A stretch of DNA of 64,000 nucleotides from Leucocoprinus leucothites (lineage: Eukaryota > Basidiomycota > Agaricomycetes > Agaricales > Agaricaceae), in contig JAACJO010000013.1 of the NCBI GenBank assembly GCA_013368445.1, positions 62,001-126,000 of the forward strand, written 5' to 3'. Shown one piece after another: positions 1 through 8,439 of this stretch; position 1 is the stretch's first letter, and the number at the start of each line of letters is the position of its first letter. A program made the translations under genes and the position numbers. Below the pieces are notes generated by a model that searched no databases, had not been told where the DNA came from, and saw only the letters and a list, made by a program, of their open reading frames with translations.

Positions 1-665
1 TTGGTAACTTCCAGATTGATAATCTTGGAAGAGGTGGTGCAGGAAAAGTACGGGGAAGCGGAGATGGGGGTCCGTTGCAGATTTCGGTTCGTGACCCCTC
101 CGATATCAATAACGCAGTTTTTCAAACGCTTCCCGAGTGAATGATTGTTATTGCTTTATCTTCAGTGGCGATAATAATTGGCTCTCGTACACAGTGGTAC
201 TCCTCCCGTTACGCAGTCTTTCTCTCGATCTCGGTGGAATGAGTCGCCCTCTTGTGAAGGGTTGATGAGGGTTGCAGTATGCTGATTATCGGTCGCTTGT
301 ATTGCCACAGGACGAGTGCGATTCCGCATTTGCGAATGACGTTTTGATTCATGAGTTTACACACGGAGTAACTGGTCGTATGACCGGTGGTGGCAGTGCA
401 AGGTGGTTACAGAGCCTGGAAGCTGATGGAATGAGTGCAGGTTGGAGCGATATGATGGCCGCATGGGTCGGTCAAACGTCTGAGACCGTGCGGGATTTTC
501 GGATAGGGACTTATTTCTTGAGGGAGGGCATTCGGTGCAATCCATACTCAACTGACGAGTGAGATCTCAATCTTTTCGCCTTTTTCCCGCCACTCATTGA
601 GGTCAGGAGCGTGAATCCACTAAAATTCTCGGACGCAGGGAAATTGCACGAAGCTCATGAAGTGT
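1..665 (+). pseudogene. 3' fragment of a fungalysin (M36) metallopeptidase gene
   Basis: The window opens inside an M36 peptidase gene. Bases 3-134 read GNFQIDNLGRGG..., ending before a GT donor, at the same place where the intact copy at 33,645 has an exon-intron junction. A second exon near 270-560 carries the zinc motif HEFTHG, followed by RMTGGG and GWSDMM, which are M36 hallmarks, and ends at PYSTDE before GTGAGA. A third piece near 610-655 reads NPLKFSDAGKLHEAHE, matching [15 protein letters not shown] of the intact gene. Homology then stops, so about 100 C-terminal residues are missing. The zinc-binding His and Glu are present, but exon continuity between 139 and 270 is unclear. The 5' part lies outside the window. 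Probably a truncated relic; a functional peptidase is unlikely without the C-terminus. Confidence 0.75.
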
Positions 666-769
666 TATTAGAAATATGTATAGCACATTAGATGCGATCG
701 ATTTACATTACTAATACAAGTCTGTGATTGGACTTTTATCAACCATAAGTAGTACTGTCTGTTCTGCTG

Positions 770-1110
770 TCCATAATAGCTTATGAGATTGTTATAGAGA
801 CCGTGATCCTCGTTGATTTGTTGGGTCGATCTCGGCGAGCCCGGTTGTCGTGTTGAGAATGGGCCACAGTGAGCGGGGCCAAAAATACGTGCAAAAAATG
901 AAGGCAGAGCACAATATTAGAAGTCGGGGGAGAGGAGAGAGGTCGGCCCAAGCAATTGGAGGTAGAAAAGGCAAGGGGAAGATGGCGACTGAGGGAAAAA
1001 GGGTGCAAATCTGGTTAGTTGTTCACGTCCGACATCCCAGGCTGGATTTGAGTTGTGATATGTACGAGTGATCGACGGATAAACAGGCCTGAGCAAAGCC
1101 CTGAATGGAA
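770..1110 (-). repeat. Promoter-side block of the duplicon, inverted copy
   Basis: The reverse complement of this stretch matches 5,100-5,455 and 24,755-24,950, which lie directly upstream of small-protein genes B and F. A more diverged copy is at 17,870-18,060. Shared landmarks are CAGTCACTTGTCATTCCATT and the CT-rich tract ending in TTGCTTGGGCCG. Here the block points left and has no gene behind it, so it marks an inversion or rearranged duplicon end. Confidence 0.7.
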
Positions 1111-1119
1111 TGACAAGTG

Positions 1120-1780
1120 ACTGGATAAGGAAAATGAACGGCAAATTCGGACTCGGCAATTTGCCTTGTCAAAAATATGCTGGACTCGTGTTCCATATCA
1201 ATCCTCGTAAGAATGAAAGGTATCTCCATTGGGGTAAACAGTCGATGTTGCTGTTTGGAAGAGATGTGTGACGAGTGTGTTATGATCTGCCCAATCTCCC
1301 AAGGGACTAGGACAGCTTGTCCCGACCTTGGCTCATGATGTATGGCGCGAAATATGGTGAGATGAATCAAATATTACTCTCCTCTTTACACTCCACTGGG
1401 TCGGTTGGTGGGTGTGCAATTCCCGCAAAAAGGTCGTTCCAATCCGCAAAACCGATCCGGTCCCTTTCTTGCCGTTTTGGTTGTTCAATCGAATTGTCGT
1501 CGATTACTATCGTGTGGCCTGACGAATGGGGATGAACCAGCCCGAATCATGATTAACCCATGGCTCTCGTCACTCGGCTCACTCTCCCAAGAGCAGAATC
1601 CCGCCCAACTCCTTCGAGGTGAGCTGAGGTGGCCAGATTCGGGCATGCGAAGCCGTACCTGACATCTGGACTGTTTACGAGGTCTCAGCACACTCTTGGC
1701 GCCTGACATCGATTTGCTTTTCCGGGCATATTTCAGACCGGGCAACGACATGGCATCACGTGTGGATATTTATTCAGAAG
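1120..1780 (+). repeat. Dispersed ~0.65-kb repeat, copy 1
   Basis: Non-coding repeat starting near AACGGCAAATTCGGACTCGG. It recurs in direct orientation at 23,195-23,860 and, shortened, in inverted orientation at 24,379-24,741. No open reading frame shared by the copies is convincing. Together with the inverted block at 770-1,110 this is the mirror image of the arrangement at 24,380-24,960. Confidence 0.7.
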
Positions 1781-1879
1781 CATTTAGTTGGCGCCAACAC
1801 TCACGCCACTGTCACTTCTTTATATTCCCGGCTCGGTTTCAGAAGTATGGGCTAATCTACACTTCTTTATATTCCCGGC

Positions 1880-2310
1880 TCGGTTTCAGAAGTATGGGCT
1901 AATCTACACTTCTTCGTGTTCTTCTTGAGTCAGGACCCAATGGCCTTCTTTTAAACCACATTTGGCCTTCTTACCAGGCATTGGTAACTCTCACAAGCAA
2001 GAGTGGTCTTAGCCTGCCAATGTGACAGTCCAATAATATGACAAAAATAAAATAAGGGAATGGTGGACCATTGGAGATGGCGTATATGTTATCATTTCTG
2101 CTCGTGGACTTAAAACGGAGCACAAGCGCTGAGAAAAGCTGGGACGTTGTATATTCTGTGAGTTGGCTGGCTGTTAATGCTGTCGCTCCCGCGTAATGAT
2201 CCAGGGTGCCTGGCGTGTTCTGGCAAGGAAGTTTGACAGCCTGATTTCATCATCTGTCTTTGTGCACCAACAAGACACACAGCCTTAGCCAACGCCCATA
2301 GCCATTAATT
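1880..2310 (+). repeat. Dispersed repeat preceding small-protein copies
   Basis: The stretch with CCACATTTGGCCTTCTTACC and the later CACAAGCAAGAGTGGTCT is repeated at about 23,960-24,310 and, more diverged, at about 18,820-19,010. A short internal tandem duplication (CTTCTTTATATTCCCGGCTC, twice) lies just before it at about 1,815-1,905. No gene is visible here. Confidence 0.6.
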
Positions 2311-2410
2311 TCTATTTTTGTGCACCGACCAACGTAAGCTCCTCTTTCTATTTTTTGTCAATTTTTCGGTTTTGGTCTCATGGCCCACAATCATCGGCGC
2401 TGTGAACAGC

Positions 2411-2416
2411 TATAAA
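2411..2416 (+). promoter_or_regulatory. TATA box of small-protein copy A
   Basis: TATAAA inside GAACAGCTATAAATCATTCA, 65 bp before the ATG at 2,476. The same motif sits at 65 bp (63 bp in copy C) before every member of the family, as TATAAA or TATAGA. Confidence 0.6.
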
Positions 2417-2475
2417 TCATTCAGTACACTCCAAGTCTGGGCTACCCGTTTTTCAACCCTCCCAACAAAAACATC

Positions 2476-3219
2476 ATGTTACACTCCAGCAGCTTTTCGG
2501 GTGCTAGTAACTTCCAAGTCAACGACTGTCACTTCCACCATTCATCTGGAAATAGTCATAACTATTACTACGTCTTCCAGTGTGAATGTCGTTATCCTCG
2601 TTATCCTTGGATGTGGGCTGTACCTCCAAACTTTGTTGGTGATGAGAGTTATCGGCATTGGGGTGTGGCACCCCATTATTCTGCCCAACCCATGTTTTGC
2701 AATTCTCAAAAATTTGAACAGGTGGGTTCTTGAATTCTCTTAGTGTTCATTGAAATGATTATTGCCCTTATAGGAGTATCTTACTTTTGGGACACATTTT
2801 TTTATTCAGCCTTATATATTTCAAGGACCGATTGTTTCATGGCCAAGCGAGCTCCGACCAATCCCATTATATTCAGTCAGCAACAATATATTCAATTCGC
2901 AACCACCAATTGTACTCGAACCCATCTATTCGGGTCAGGGTAGCCAACAGCAGGTGCCGCATAGAGTATATACATCTACGCCACCGTACAACCTTCATCA
3001 AGCACACGATTTTTGGTATCCACTGCTTCCACTATCATCTCTCGATTATCCCAGAATACCGATGCTCGTGCGTGGCGTATCTTGCGATACGGGTGCGACT
3101 ACCCCCGAAATATACCGCTGAGCATGCCTTCAAGTGGTGATTATGCCCAAACTCCTGATCGGCCACATCTCGACAATTGTTATTCTGTCCCAGCTGGTGG
3201 TGGGGCTCCTTCCGTTTAG
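2476..3219 (+). pseudogene. His/Tyr/Trp/Pro-rich small-protein family, copy A (frameshifted)
   Basis: Exon 1 (2,476-2,721) encodes MLHSSSFSGASNFQVNDCHF and continues through the aromatic stretch YPWMWA to a GT donor after the Gln codon of FEQ. Exon 2 starts at 2,774 with EYLTFG. The frame of the intact paralogues is followed until about 3,050, where one A is missing from an AAA run (AGAATACC against AGAAATAA in copy C). After that the homologous sequence (NTDARAW..., IPLSMP, DYAQTP, YSVPAGG) continues in another frame to a stop at 3,219. Function of the family is unknown. No signal peptide or membrane segment is visible. The break is a homopolymer change and could be an assembly error. Confidence 0.7.
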
Positions 3220-3420
3220 CTTGTCCAACCGGTCCAGTACCTTTGGCGAGAATTAAAATATTTCTATTTCACCTTGTAAAACCGTCAAGAAATTTGTAGA
3301 TTGTTGGAAGTAGCGGGCTGGAACTGGATGTATTGTATCCTTGTGGTTATTTATGGTTGTTATCTAATCTTATCCGAAAATTGATCGGGGCTAGTGAGAA
3401 AAAGGAAGGGGGCAACAGCG

Positions 3421-3907
3421 CCGGAATATTGGAGCTGCAGCCTATCATTCTAGCACGGGACGACAGCAATCCTGGAGCCTTGGCCATCGCTGCCTCCCCC
3501 CATTACTGAGCAGGAGGTCGGCGAGTATCACGAGCAAGATAGGTTTCTTCCTGTACGTACCTCCCTTCTCCTCGTCCAAGCTCCAGCCTGCCCATTACCC
3601 CGGCGCTAACACCGACGTTTGTTTGTCACAGGTCACCAATGTCTCGCAGTACCAGCTGGAGAAGCGTAAGCCAATTGGAGGAGAGGATATTCTGTATGCC
3701 ATGGGCACGCTGGGGTTCGAGAACTATGCAGAGACTTTGAAAATTCATCTAGCTAAGCTCAGACAGGTGCGTGTCTCCTTTTCAGCAGCTTCGCTTGTGC
3801 CCATTGCCTTGTTTGATGGTGATAGTATCAGAACAGAGGCGGAAATCCAGGTGCGGGTGGTTCGGGTAGGGTACAAGATGACTCGAGGGAGGATGAGTAA
3901 CAGCTAA
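3421..3907 (+). pseudogene. HAP3/NF-YB copy 1 (start lost, internal deletions)
   Basis: Clear relic of the CCAAT-binding factor subunit B gene duplicated in this block. Compared with the copy at 26,148, the ATGTCGG start has become ATATTGG, about 20 bp coding for NDPIEP are gone, and exon 2 lacks the segment for the first histone-fold helix ([18 protein letters not shown] and following). What remains reads [20 protein letters not shown] and the [17 protein letters not shown] part. The intron between the two exons is retained, so this is a DNA-level duplicate. It cannot make a working histone-fold subunit. Confidence 0.85.
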
Positions 3908-4019
3908 ATGCAAAACCTTCTGGCAGTGTATTCTCAAAGATGTGTGAATGCCATTGCGACATTGTATTCCGTAACTCCTCTCAAGCCATTGCTTTTGGCT
4001 CTTCTTCGTTCAGATTGAG

Positions 4020-4270
4020 GGTGGTGTGTTCGCTATATCTATATTTAACCTCTGGTTGGAACTGACTTTAAGAGCCACACAAGCATAGTTAAAGCCGCCA
4101 CTGCAAGCTCTCCACAGAAGTGGACCGGGGTTCTGCCAAACATCGAAAAGTCACTTGATTGTATATACACAAGTCGTGGCGCACCGAATATCGAATGCTT
4201 GGTAGATTCAGATCGATCGTTAGCACTCACCTATGTCGTGCAAATTAAGAATGAGACGGAGAGCAATTGT
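4020..4270 (+). pseudogene. Fungalysin (M36) propeptide fragment
   Basis: Plus-strand translation at about 4,092-4,250 gives KWTGVLPNIEKS and, after a short insertion, APNIECLVDSDRSLALTYVV, which aligns with [20 protein letters not shown] in the propeptide of the intact M36 peptidase at 33,645. The same fragment, less decayed, follows HAP3 copy 3 at 21,119. The flank from the HAP3 end to here is also homologous to 20,930-21,119, so fragment and HAP3 were duplicated together. Confidence 0.7.
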
Positions 4271-5095
4271 CGAAATTGTGATCACTTGCTATAGCCAAGC
4301 CAGGATTATCCAGGCTTTTGCGACCGTTGGAATTTGCTGTGGAGATATGTCACCGGCTGCTCGTGAACTTCGCATCCGATGACATCTCCCACTATCAGTC
4401 ACCGGATCAAGTAATCACACCGGAGTGCCCATTACAGTACTCCACCAGTTCCCCTCTACCTTCCAATCCCCGACGCACCGAGCACTCTGACTCATGCAGC
4501 ATCTCGGAAATGACGCCGGTGGGCACTTACTGGGAATCTGATACCTCGGCACTAGACATATTCGGGTATAATCCTCTTTAATATCTCTTCAACCTTTCTC
4601 CTTGGTTTTTTTTTTCGCTTTCATTGAAATTTTGTTCAAAGTTTTGCATTCTAACTAGTTATAGAATCTCTCCTTCTGGTATTGCTTCTGTTTTACGTTT
4701 CATTATGGCTCTCAATATTAAATTACTGAACAAATTTCGACACTAATTTACTAATGTCTTACTTTTCTCCTTCATACAAAATTTTGTGTCATAAATTTTT
4801 TTAGATATCGTTGGTATATAAACTGTACAGCGGTAGTCGATATTTAGTGAATTCTAGACCCCGTTTTCCTCCTGTTCTCGAAGATCCGAAGTCTCTAAGC
4901 AATTTCTTTATCTTTTCTACTCATTTTCTCTCTTTCTTCTCTCATCGCTCTCGTCGCTTAATTTCCATCTCGATCCATCGCTAATCACTTCGTCGACATC
5001 CTGGGTTGGTCTTGAAGCCCAGCGACTGTTGGATTCGGTCGTGCTCACATTTTATTTTGTCTTTAACCCGTTTCTCATCTCTTCATTGCCATTCA
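4271..5095. other. Stretch without a recognised gene
   Basis: AT-rich from about 4,590 to 4,850. A Ser/Pro-rich open frame of 87 codons (4,318-4,581) has no paralogue in the window and no recognisable domain. I cannot support a gene here. Confidence 0.4.
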
Positions 5096-5099
5096 TTTT

Positions 5100-5460
5100 C
5101 CTCTGCCCAGTCACTTGTCATTCCATTCAGGGTTTTGCTCAGGCCTTTCTATCCGTCGATCACTCACATATATCATAACTCAAATCCAACCTGGGCTGTT
5201 GGACGTGAACAACTAACCTGCTTTGCACCCTTTTCCCTCAGTTGCCCTCTTCCCCTTGCCTTTTCTACCCCCAATTGCTTGGGCCGTACCTCGCTCCTCT
5301 CCCTTGACATCCAATATTGTGCTCTGCCTTCATTTTTTGGCACATACTTTTGGCCCCACTCATTGTGGCCCATTCTCAACACGATACCCAAGCTCGCCGA
5401 GACCGACCCAACAAATCGACGAGGATCACGGTCTCTATAACAGTCTCATAAGCTATCATG
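5100..5460 (+). repeat. Promoter-side block of the duplicon (before copy B)
   Basis: Direct-orientation copy of the block also found before copies D and F and inverted at 770-1,110. It ends in the sequence leading to the TATA motif of copy B. An ATG at 5,458 opens a 60-codon frame (MDSRKDNVVSSEPT...) that is not conserved in the copy before gene F, so I do not call it a gene. Confidence 0.65.
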
Positions 5461-5726
5461 GACAGTAGAAAAGACAACGTAGTCTCCTCGGAACCGACAG
5501 CTTTCTCAGCTTCAAGCCCTGAGTTAACCTCCCATCCAGCGCCCTCACAACCTACTAGCGATTGCTACTCGCCTACGCAAGAGTTGGGAAAAACCGGTAC
5601 GGTTGTCTGTTCTGCGACTTGGTTGGCTGGACTCTGAAGCTGGAGGTTAGATATCAGTTCCCGTGAGTGTTCCCTTGCTGTGTGCTCGTCTTTTAAGATC
5701 ACTGATCTATTAACGCAGTGAATAGC

Positions 5727-5732
5727 TATAGA
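5727..5732 (+). promoter_or_regulatory. TATA-like box of small-protein copy B
   Basis: TATAGA in GAATAGCTATAGAGAGTTCA, 65 bp before the ATG at 5,792. Copies B and F share the G variant; copies A, C, D and E have TATAAA. Confidence 0.5.
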
Positions 5733-5791
5733 GAGTTCAGCCCTCTGCAAGCGTGGGCAACCCACTTCCTCAACGCCCCGAACAAAATGTT

Positions 5792-6483
5792 ATGTTGCAC
5801 TCTGGCAGCTTTGCCAGTGCCAGTAATTTCCAAATGAACAACTGCTACTTCCACCAGCCATCTGGAAACAACAATAACTTCTACTACGTCTACCAGTGTG
5901 AATGCCACTGTCCTCGTTACCCTTGGACGTGGGCTGTGCCTTTGGACTTTGCTGTCGATAAGATTTATTGGCATTGGGGTATACCACCCCATCATTTCAC
6001 TCAACCCAGACTTTGGAGTTCTCAGATTGAACAGGTGCGTTCTGGAAGCTCTTAGTATTCATCACACTGATTTTGCCCCTCTAGGAGGGCCTTACTTTTG
6101 GTCCGCGTATTCTCGTTCATCCTTATACATTTCTTGGACCAACTGGTTCATGGCCGCACGAGCTTCAATCAATCCCATTATATTCAGTCAACAACGGCAT
6201 ACCTCATTTACAGCCACCACCTGTACTCGAGCCCGACTATTCGGGCTGGCATACTCAACGGCAGGCGCCGCGTAGAGCATATACTTCGATGCCAGCACTC
6301 AACCTCCAGCAACCACACACTCTTCCCCATCCAGTTCCACTATTATCTGTCGATTACTTCAGCGATATACATGCACACCGTACCTTGCGAGACGGGCACA
6401 ACCACCTCCAAGAAATGCCATTGAGCACGTCTCCAGGTGGTGATTATGGTCGGATTCCTGGCCAGCCCCATTGCGACGATTGA
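5792..6483 (+). CDS. His/Tyr/Trp/Pro-rich small protein, copy B (C-terminally shortened)
   Basis: Two exons: 5,792-6,034 (81 codons, same length as copies C and F) and 6,085-6,483. Exon 1 has the motif ASNFQMNNCYFHQPSG, then YPWTWA, YWHWGIPPHHF and the junction SSQIEQ. Exon 2 is Pro/Gln/Tyr-rich. The frame closes at a TGA (6,481-6,483) where copy F has TTG, so the last 22 residues (LYSAPTGGEAAYVYPSQTV...) are lost, although their codons survive downstream to the ancestral TAG at about 6,549. HAP3 copy 2 follows 275 bp further on. From about 6,490 onward the sequence is almost identical to that after copy F. Function unknown; it may be expressed as a shortened protein or be a young pseudogene. 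Confidence 0.6.
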
Positions 6484-6757
6484 TATTTGGCACCGACTGG
6501 TGGTGAGGCTGCCTACGTTTACCCTAGTCAGACGGTTCATGGCAAATAGTGAAAACTACAACGTCTTCAACTCGTCTTACGGAACAGTCGAATATTTTTG
6601 TAGACTGTTGAATGTACAGTAGCGACTGACATTGTATTTATAGAAGCTGTTATCTTATCTTATCTAAAATTGATCGGAGCTAGTGAGAAAAAGGAAAAGG
6701 GTGACAAAGACGCACTGAGAGGGCGGGCCAAGGATTCGACCAATTCGATTGGTTGGA

Positions 6758-7346
6758 ATGTCGGAGCTGCAGCCTATCATTCCAGCACGGGACGACAGCA
6801 ATCCTGGAGCCTTGGCCGTCGCTGCCTCCAATGATCCCATCGAGCCTCCCCCCATCACTGAGCAGGAGGTCGGCGAATATCGCGAGCAGGACAGGTTTCT
6901 TCCTGTACGTACCTCCCTTCTCCTCGTCCAAGCTCCAGCCTGCTCGTTACCCCGGCGCTAACACCGACATTTGTTTGTCACAGATCGCCAATGTCTCGCG
7001 TATCATGAAGGGCGCCGTTCCACCGACTGCGAAGATTGCAAAGGATGCCAAGGAGTGTGTGCAGGAGTGCGTGTCAGAGTTCATCTCCTTTATAACCTCC
7101 GAGGCGGCAGAGAAGTGCCAGCTGGAGAAACGCAAGACAATTGGAGGGGAGGATATACTGTACGCCATGGGCACGCTGGGGTTCGAGAACTATGCAGAGA
7201 CTTTGAAAATCCATCTAGCCAAGCTCAGACAGGTGCGTGTCTCCTTTTCAGCGGCTTCGCTTGTGCCCATTGCCTTATTGTGTCTCGTAAAGGAGGGGAC
7301 AACATGGAGGCTGGTGAATTTTGCGGGGATGGGGATTTTAGAGTAG
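6758..7346 (+). CDS. HAP3/NF-YB-like CCAAT-binding subunit, copy 2 (partial)
   Basis: Exon 1 is 6,758-6,904 (49 codons, [14 protein letters not shown]...REQDRFLP) and exon 2 is 6,984-7,232 (83 codons, [10 protein letters not shown]...LAKLRQ). Joined across a 79-bp GT...AG intron they give the complete NF-YB histone fold, including the helix with [24 protein letters not shown] pairs with NF-YC and then NF-YA to bind CCAAT boxes in the nucleus. Unlike copies 3 and 4, the intron is not a multiple of three, so it must be spliced. After exon 2 the duplicated sequence breaks off at about 7,285 and continues into unrelated DNA, so the natural C-terminus is missing; reading through gives a stop at 7,346. 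The end overlaps the minus-strand gene at 7,225-7,948. Likely a non-essential duplicate; the parental gene is not in the window. Confidence 0.6.
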
Positions 7347-7948
7347 GAGAAGCGGGGGATTCGGTAGGAGGAGCTTCTCCTAATTTTTGTAACAGCTGCA
7401 ATTGCTTTGGATTAGGAGCCACTGGGAGCGGGGGTGGAGGACCTGGATGTACAAAGGGAACTCTCGGAGTAGAAGGACCTGTTGGGGAGAAAACGTCTTG
7501 AGAGTCTTGGCGGTTGGGAGCGACCTGGCTCTCCATCGTAGAGCGACGAGAGTCGCTCGTAATATGACGGGCAGGAAGGGGCGACGGTGAGCCATTTGTA
7601 TTCATAGTCGAGGTACGAGACTGCCGTTGACGACCATTGATGATTGGGCTAAAGAGAAAAAAAAAAGGATCAGGACTTGGTGAAGAGTACAAGGACGATG
7701 GTGCGCACCTTGCGTCTGCCCGGTGTATCAGGGGCGTCTTCGAGTCTTTGTGCGTTTGAAGATTCAACCGCAGGAGGAACATTTTGAGGAGGTAAACGAT
7801 TTAACCCGGTATTGGCTCCTGTGACTTGCGCTACCGTCTCGAAGTCAGGTTGACCTCGGAAGTTGTAGTTATGCTGACTACTAGCGACATGAGTGAACGA
7901 GCTGTTGTTAATGGAAAAGTTGCTTGAGCGCTCAAAGCTGGCGACCAT
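7225..7948 (-). CDS. Small Pro/Ser-rich protein with N-terminal SNF-INNS motif
   Basis: Two exons on the minus strand: 7,948-7,709 and 7,620-7,225, joined in phase 0 across a GT...AG intron, giving 211 residues. The start [11 protein letters not shown] is the first ATG in frame, 20-60 bp behind a TATA-like ATTATAAAAT at about 7,990-8,000. Residues 6-26 hold the motif [18 protein letters not shown], shared in outline with the gene at 13,505-14,506 and with the duplicon proteins. The rest is low-complexity, rich in Pro and Ser ([14 protein letters not shown]). The last ~20 codons lie antisense to HAP3 copy 2, past the duplicon edge, so the present C-terminus ([15 protein letters not shown]) was acquired from the duplication. 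No enzymatic domain is visible. Function unknown. Confidence 0.65.
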
Positions 7949-8439
7949 TGATGCTTGAGATGAAGAGGAGTCATGATCCTTCGGCACGGATTTTATAATC
8001 TCTGTGTTGTTTGTCCCTTATTGGCTTTGCAAAGAAAACACCGCCTCCGCAGCCCCGGAAATTTGAGAGGAAGTCGGCTGGGACCGATTATGAGCATATA
8101 TGTCAACTTGGACAATGGGTGGATGCATAAGTGCGTTCTCAGGGCTAGTGAGCGCAAGCGCGGGCCGGAGCAGACACCACGTGATCAATGGTCACGTCTT
8201 TAGCAACTCTGTGAAGAAGACGACTCCGACGAGAAAGCGAGCAGCTGGTCACTGCAGTCGAAGACGAGCAAATTCTCTTTCTCATCGTGTACAACAGCGC
8301 CTACGCGCATATACTACTGACGATCAGCCCCCTCGCACGCATCACCTCTCACGACACGCTACGACGTCCAAGGACTCCGTATTTTTCGGTATACTGCGCC
8401 AGTAACACCTCATGGACCCGCCAACACACAAACGGGACG

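Noticed and set aside
5458..5640. 60-codon frame starting MDSRKDNVVSSEPT upstream of copy B
   Set aside because: It is absent from the homologous block upstream of copy F and ends without a plausible donor.
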